In this document: positions 24,171 to 26,377 of the stretch, piece after piece
Layout of the letters: each line of letters starts with the position of its first letter
How positions within the stretch are numbered: position 1 is the first letter of the stretch
Source: JBOGJI01 sp050747865
GTDB taxonomy: Bacteria > Acidobacteriota > Thermoanaerobaculia > Multivoradales > JAHEKO01
DNA length: 26,377 bases
NCBI GenBank assembly: GCA_050747865.1
Contig: JBOGJI010000017.1
Location: 1 to 26,377 of the forward strand
Reading direction: 5' to 3'
Program-made: the position numbers and the translations under genes
Notes under the pieces: model-generated
What the model was told of the DNA's origin: nothing
Databases searched by the model: none
What the model saw: only the letters and a program-made list of their open reading frames with translations

Positions 24171-25066
24171 AAAGGCAGCCATCTGGGCCCGGGTCACCGG
24201 GCTCGCAGGGCAATACGCCGGCGGGTCGGCGACGCAGCCGCTGGTGATGCCTCGCGCCGCCAGCTCCTCGATCCAGTCGGCGAAAGTCGACGGACAATCC
24301 ACGTCCGAGAACTCCCCCAAGCACTTTGGCGGCGCATAGGCGCCACCTTCGAACGCCTTGAGCAGAAACACCGCCATCTGGGCTCGCGATACCGCGGCGC
24401 CGGGGCAATAGTTGCCACCGCCGCAGCCCGCGGTCACTCCCCGTCTCTCCAGCTCCTCGATCCACGAGCAGAACGGGCTGTCGAATGGCACGTCGGCGAA
24501 CCGCTCCTCGTCCTCGACACAGGCTGGCGGCGTGTAGTCGGCGCCTTCCGCCGCCTTGAGCAGGAACACCGCCATCTGGCTGCGAGTGTTGCTGCCGTCG
24601 GGGCAGTACTCGCCGGCGCCGCAGCCGCCGGTGACGCCGGCGTGCAGCAGCGTCTCGATCGACCTGTAGAACGGGCTCACGCGCGGCACGTCGACAAAGC
24701 TGTCACCGATGTGCAGGCTCCAGGTCTGCTTCGTATCGTCCGACAGAGTCTCGTCGAATTTCGCCTCCCAGTGGAACGCCGACGCACCGCCGGGGCATCG
24801 ATCTCCATGTGGTAGCAGACCTCGTTCTCCAGGCAGCCGGCGATCTGGCCCGGATCGAGAACGCCGTAGTCGGCGGCAGCGTGCACCAGCCCGTAGGTCG
24901 CCCCCTCCGGACCGCTGAAAGCCGCGGCCGAGCCTTGCAGGCTCGTTGCATCCAGTCCGTCGTTGCGCCAGGCGGGCGCCACCTCCACCCGTTCACCCGG
25001 CTCGAAGACGCCGTTACCTGCCCCACCGAAGTAGGCGTGAAGGCACTGCTGTCCCACAAACTTCAC
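24132..25066 (-). pseudogene. SLH-repeat secreted protein, frameshifted and probably 5'-truncated
   Basis: From GTG at about 25066 the frame reads GNGVFEPGERVEVAPAWRND and on to CYHMEIDAPAV. At about 24782-24784 one base appears to be missing, and the product continues in another frame as FHWEAKFDETLSDDTKQTWS, then three SLH-like repeats (GVTGGCGAGEYCP..TRSQMAVFLLK; GVTAGCGGGNYCP..SRAQMAVFLLK; GITSGC...YCP..TRAQMAAFVSK) ending TFGLTLYGS. Cysteines sit at fixed points in each repeat. Such modules occur at the C-terminus of large secreted proteins, notably in Acidobacteriota. The N-terminal effector part and signal peptide are absent, and the IS1380 element begins just upstream, so an insertion probably cut it off. 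The frameshift could be an assembly error. Confidence 0.8.
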
Positions 25067-25142
25067 GGAAAAGGCCTGAATCCGAGGTCCTCTGTTATAA
25101 TGATACCCCGATCATTGCAAACGCGTGGCGTGATCGAAGGTG
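25067..25142. other. AT-rich gap between SLH remnant and IS1380 transposase
   Basis: This 76-bp stretch includes TTATAATGATA (about 25095-25105) and an inverted pair CGATCA (25109-25114) and TGATCG (25131-25136). It should contain the left end of the IS, but without the other end in the window I could not define a terminal inverted repeat or target duplication. The TATAAT-like core might act as a -10 on either strand; no good -35 was found. Confidence 0.4.
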
Positions 25143-26377
25143 TCAGGCAGCGGCTTGGAGCTGACGGAGGGAATGCAACAGCTCGTTCTTGACCGGCTCG
25201 TTGGCGCTGATCGTCAGGGTCAGATTGCCTTGTGGTCGATTCAGTCGGCCGGCACGCTGGATATGGGTCTGACGCAGGGTCCGGAGCTGGGAGAACCTCC
25301 ACAGCGGGGCGCGCGAGACGGTGGTGGGACGCTGGCGCGGCGTGACGGTCATCTGCAGCTCGCGGTTGAGGTTGTGGGCGAAGATGGCGGCGAGCATGTA
25401 GAGCTGGTTGCCGGCGAGGGTGCGGGTGGGGATGTAGTCGAGCTGGCCTTGGGACTTCATCTCGGCGAGGATGCCCTCCTGGGCGCCACGACCGTGATGG
25501 AAGCGGGCGACGTGGCGGGCACCGACCTTCTTGTTGGTGACCACGACGGTGAACCGGTAGCCGTCGGCGGTGGGGATGAACAGGTCGAGCTGCACGGGTC
25601 CCTTGGGGCGGTGCCGGGTGACGGCGCGCAGGAAGATCAAGCGATGGCGGCGCGACCAGCAGGCGGGCTTCCAGTGCGTCTCGAAGTAGGAGACGTCAGC
25701 GTTGAGCCGCCGCCAGACGCGACGGCGCTCGATGTGGGCTTTGAGCTCGACGAAGCGCTCGAAGGGGGCGCTGACAGTGAATTCGACGCCTTGGGCGTCG
25801 AGCTCGGAAACGATCTCATCACTGAAGAACGCCCCGTCGAGGCGGGCTTCGAGCTGGCTGTTGGGCAGCACGGCGCGGATCTGCTCGATACAGGCGACGA
25901 TGAACTCCCGCGCTCCGTTGGAGTCGTGGACATTGCCGCGGTGATGCAGGACGTCGAAGACCTGTCCGGTCTGGGCGAGGGTACAGAACAGGGGGTAGTA
26001 GCTGCGCTGGCCGCGCTTTCAGCACTTGAAGCCCTTGGCGGTGCCTTCGGCCCAGCGGCTGGTGAGCAGCACCGAGCCGTCGAAGTCCAGGGTCAAGCGG
26101 GCCAGGCCCTCGCAGGCCAGTCGCTCGAGGACCAGGTCACGACAAAGCCGTCGCAGCCGCTCCACGCCCTTCGAGCTGGCCTCGGCGAGGGCGCGGGAGA
26201 CGGTGGCGACGTCGGGGAGCCGCTCGAGGCCGAGCAGCCGCTGCACCATGGGGTCGTCGCGGTAGTAGCGGCTGTCGCGCAGGCGGCGGTAGCCGAGCAA
26301 GAGGTGGACGACGAGGGAGAGGAAGATGAGGGAGCGGCAGTAGACCTCTTGGCCGCTGTCGAAGCAGCGCCGCAGCC
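25143..26377 (-). mobile_element. IS1380-family transposase, interrupted by an in-frame stop; 5' end beyond window
   Basis: One continuous minus-strand frame runs from the right edge to TGA 25143, broken only by TGA at 26021-26019. The N-terminal part reads LIFLSLVVHLLLGYRRLRDS, DVATVSRALAE and LTLDFDGS (first catalytic Asp region). After the stop come KRGQRSYYPLFC, GNVHDSNGA, LDGAFFSDEIVSELDAQGVE (second Asp), GRGAQEGILAEMKSQGQLD (Glu region) and NQLYMLAAIFAHNLNRELQM, all typical IS1380 order. The usual text at the break is GFNPKKRGxRSYxPL; here it is GFKC-stop-KRG. No frameshift is needed, so a single substitution inactivated it. Its start and the right end of the element lie outside. Confidence 0.85.

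Noticed and set aside
24132..25066. Programmed ribosomal frameshift in the SLH gene
   Set aside because: No slippery heptamer or downstream structure was evident at about 24782, and the nearby copy and IS show general decay.
26019..26021. TGA as a selenocysteine codon in the transposase
   Set aside because: Family members have no cysteine or selenocysteine there; the position is a Pro/Lys-type residue and the element is partly degraded.
23462..26377. A functional defence or genomic island system
   Set aside because: Only transposase remnants and broken SLH modules are seen; no nuclease, methylase, toxin-antitoxin, integrase or att site was found.

Overview
The window is high-GC, gene-dense bacterial chromosome from a Gram-negative (LPS-exporting, outer-membrane) organism. 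The best clue to its identity is the secreted module near 23.7-25.1 kb: an 'EPGE..EVAPAWRN' domain followed by cysteine-containing S-layer-homology-like repeats (YCPxxxVTRAQMAVFLLK type). I associate that architecture mainly with Acidobacteriota (Thermoanaerobaculia/Holophagae-like). CarD, sigma-54 and a long (ICL2-type) isocitrate lyase fit, but the assignment is inference.

Layout. Nearly everything is on the minus strand, so transcription runs from high to low coordinates. (1) 1-9964: hpf (cut by the window edge), rpoN, lptB, a large LptC/LptA-like fusion, accA, isocitrate lyase and malate synthase. The glyoxylate-shunt genes have a good sigma-54-like (-24/-12) promoter candidate overlapping an 11-bp tandem repeat, and accA starts one base after the isocitrate lyase stop. 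(2) 10031-13464: carD, a small membrane zinc-ribbon protein and priA, behind a strong sigma-70-type promoter carrying an 11-bp inverted repeat. (3) 13543-13629: tRNA-Leu(CAA) on the plus strand. (4) 13754-22414: pepA, two peptide/nickel-type ABC ATPases without permeases, a TolC-like channel, a YIP1-family membrane protein, a MacA-like adaptor and a MacB-like ATPase and permease. (5) 22549-23460: purC on the plus strand. (6) 23462-26377: a decayed accessory patch with an IS91-type transposase tail, two convergent degenerate copies of an SLH-type secreted protein meeting in a near-palindrome, and an IS1380-family transposase with an in-frame stop that runs off the right edge.

How the genes fit together. 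LptB plus LptC/A move LPS to the outer membrane. AceB and AceA run the glyoxylate bypass while AccA belongs to the competing acetyl-CoA branch to malonyl-CoA. MacA, the MacB pair and TolC form a complete tripartite exporter; the aminopeptidase and Nik/Dpp-like ATPases upstream suggest a peptide-linked role, which is speculative. CarD, RpoN and HPF are global regulators of transcription and ribosome hibernation.

I found no CRISPR array, phage, toxin-antitoxin pair or clearly new defence system. The most checkable novelties are the two regulatory regions (9941-9964 and 13387-13464), the asymmetric ATPase pair, the aceB-aceA-accA linkage and the palindromic SLH/IS remnant patch. Intergenic gaps outside these are short (under 200 bp).
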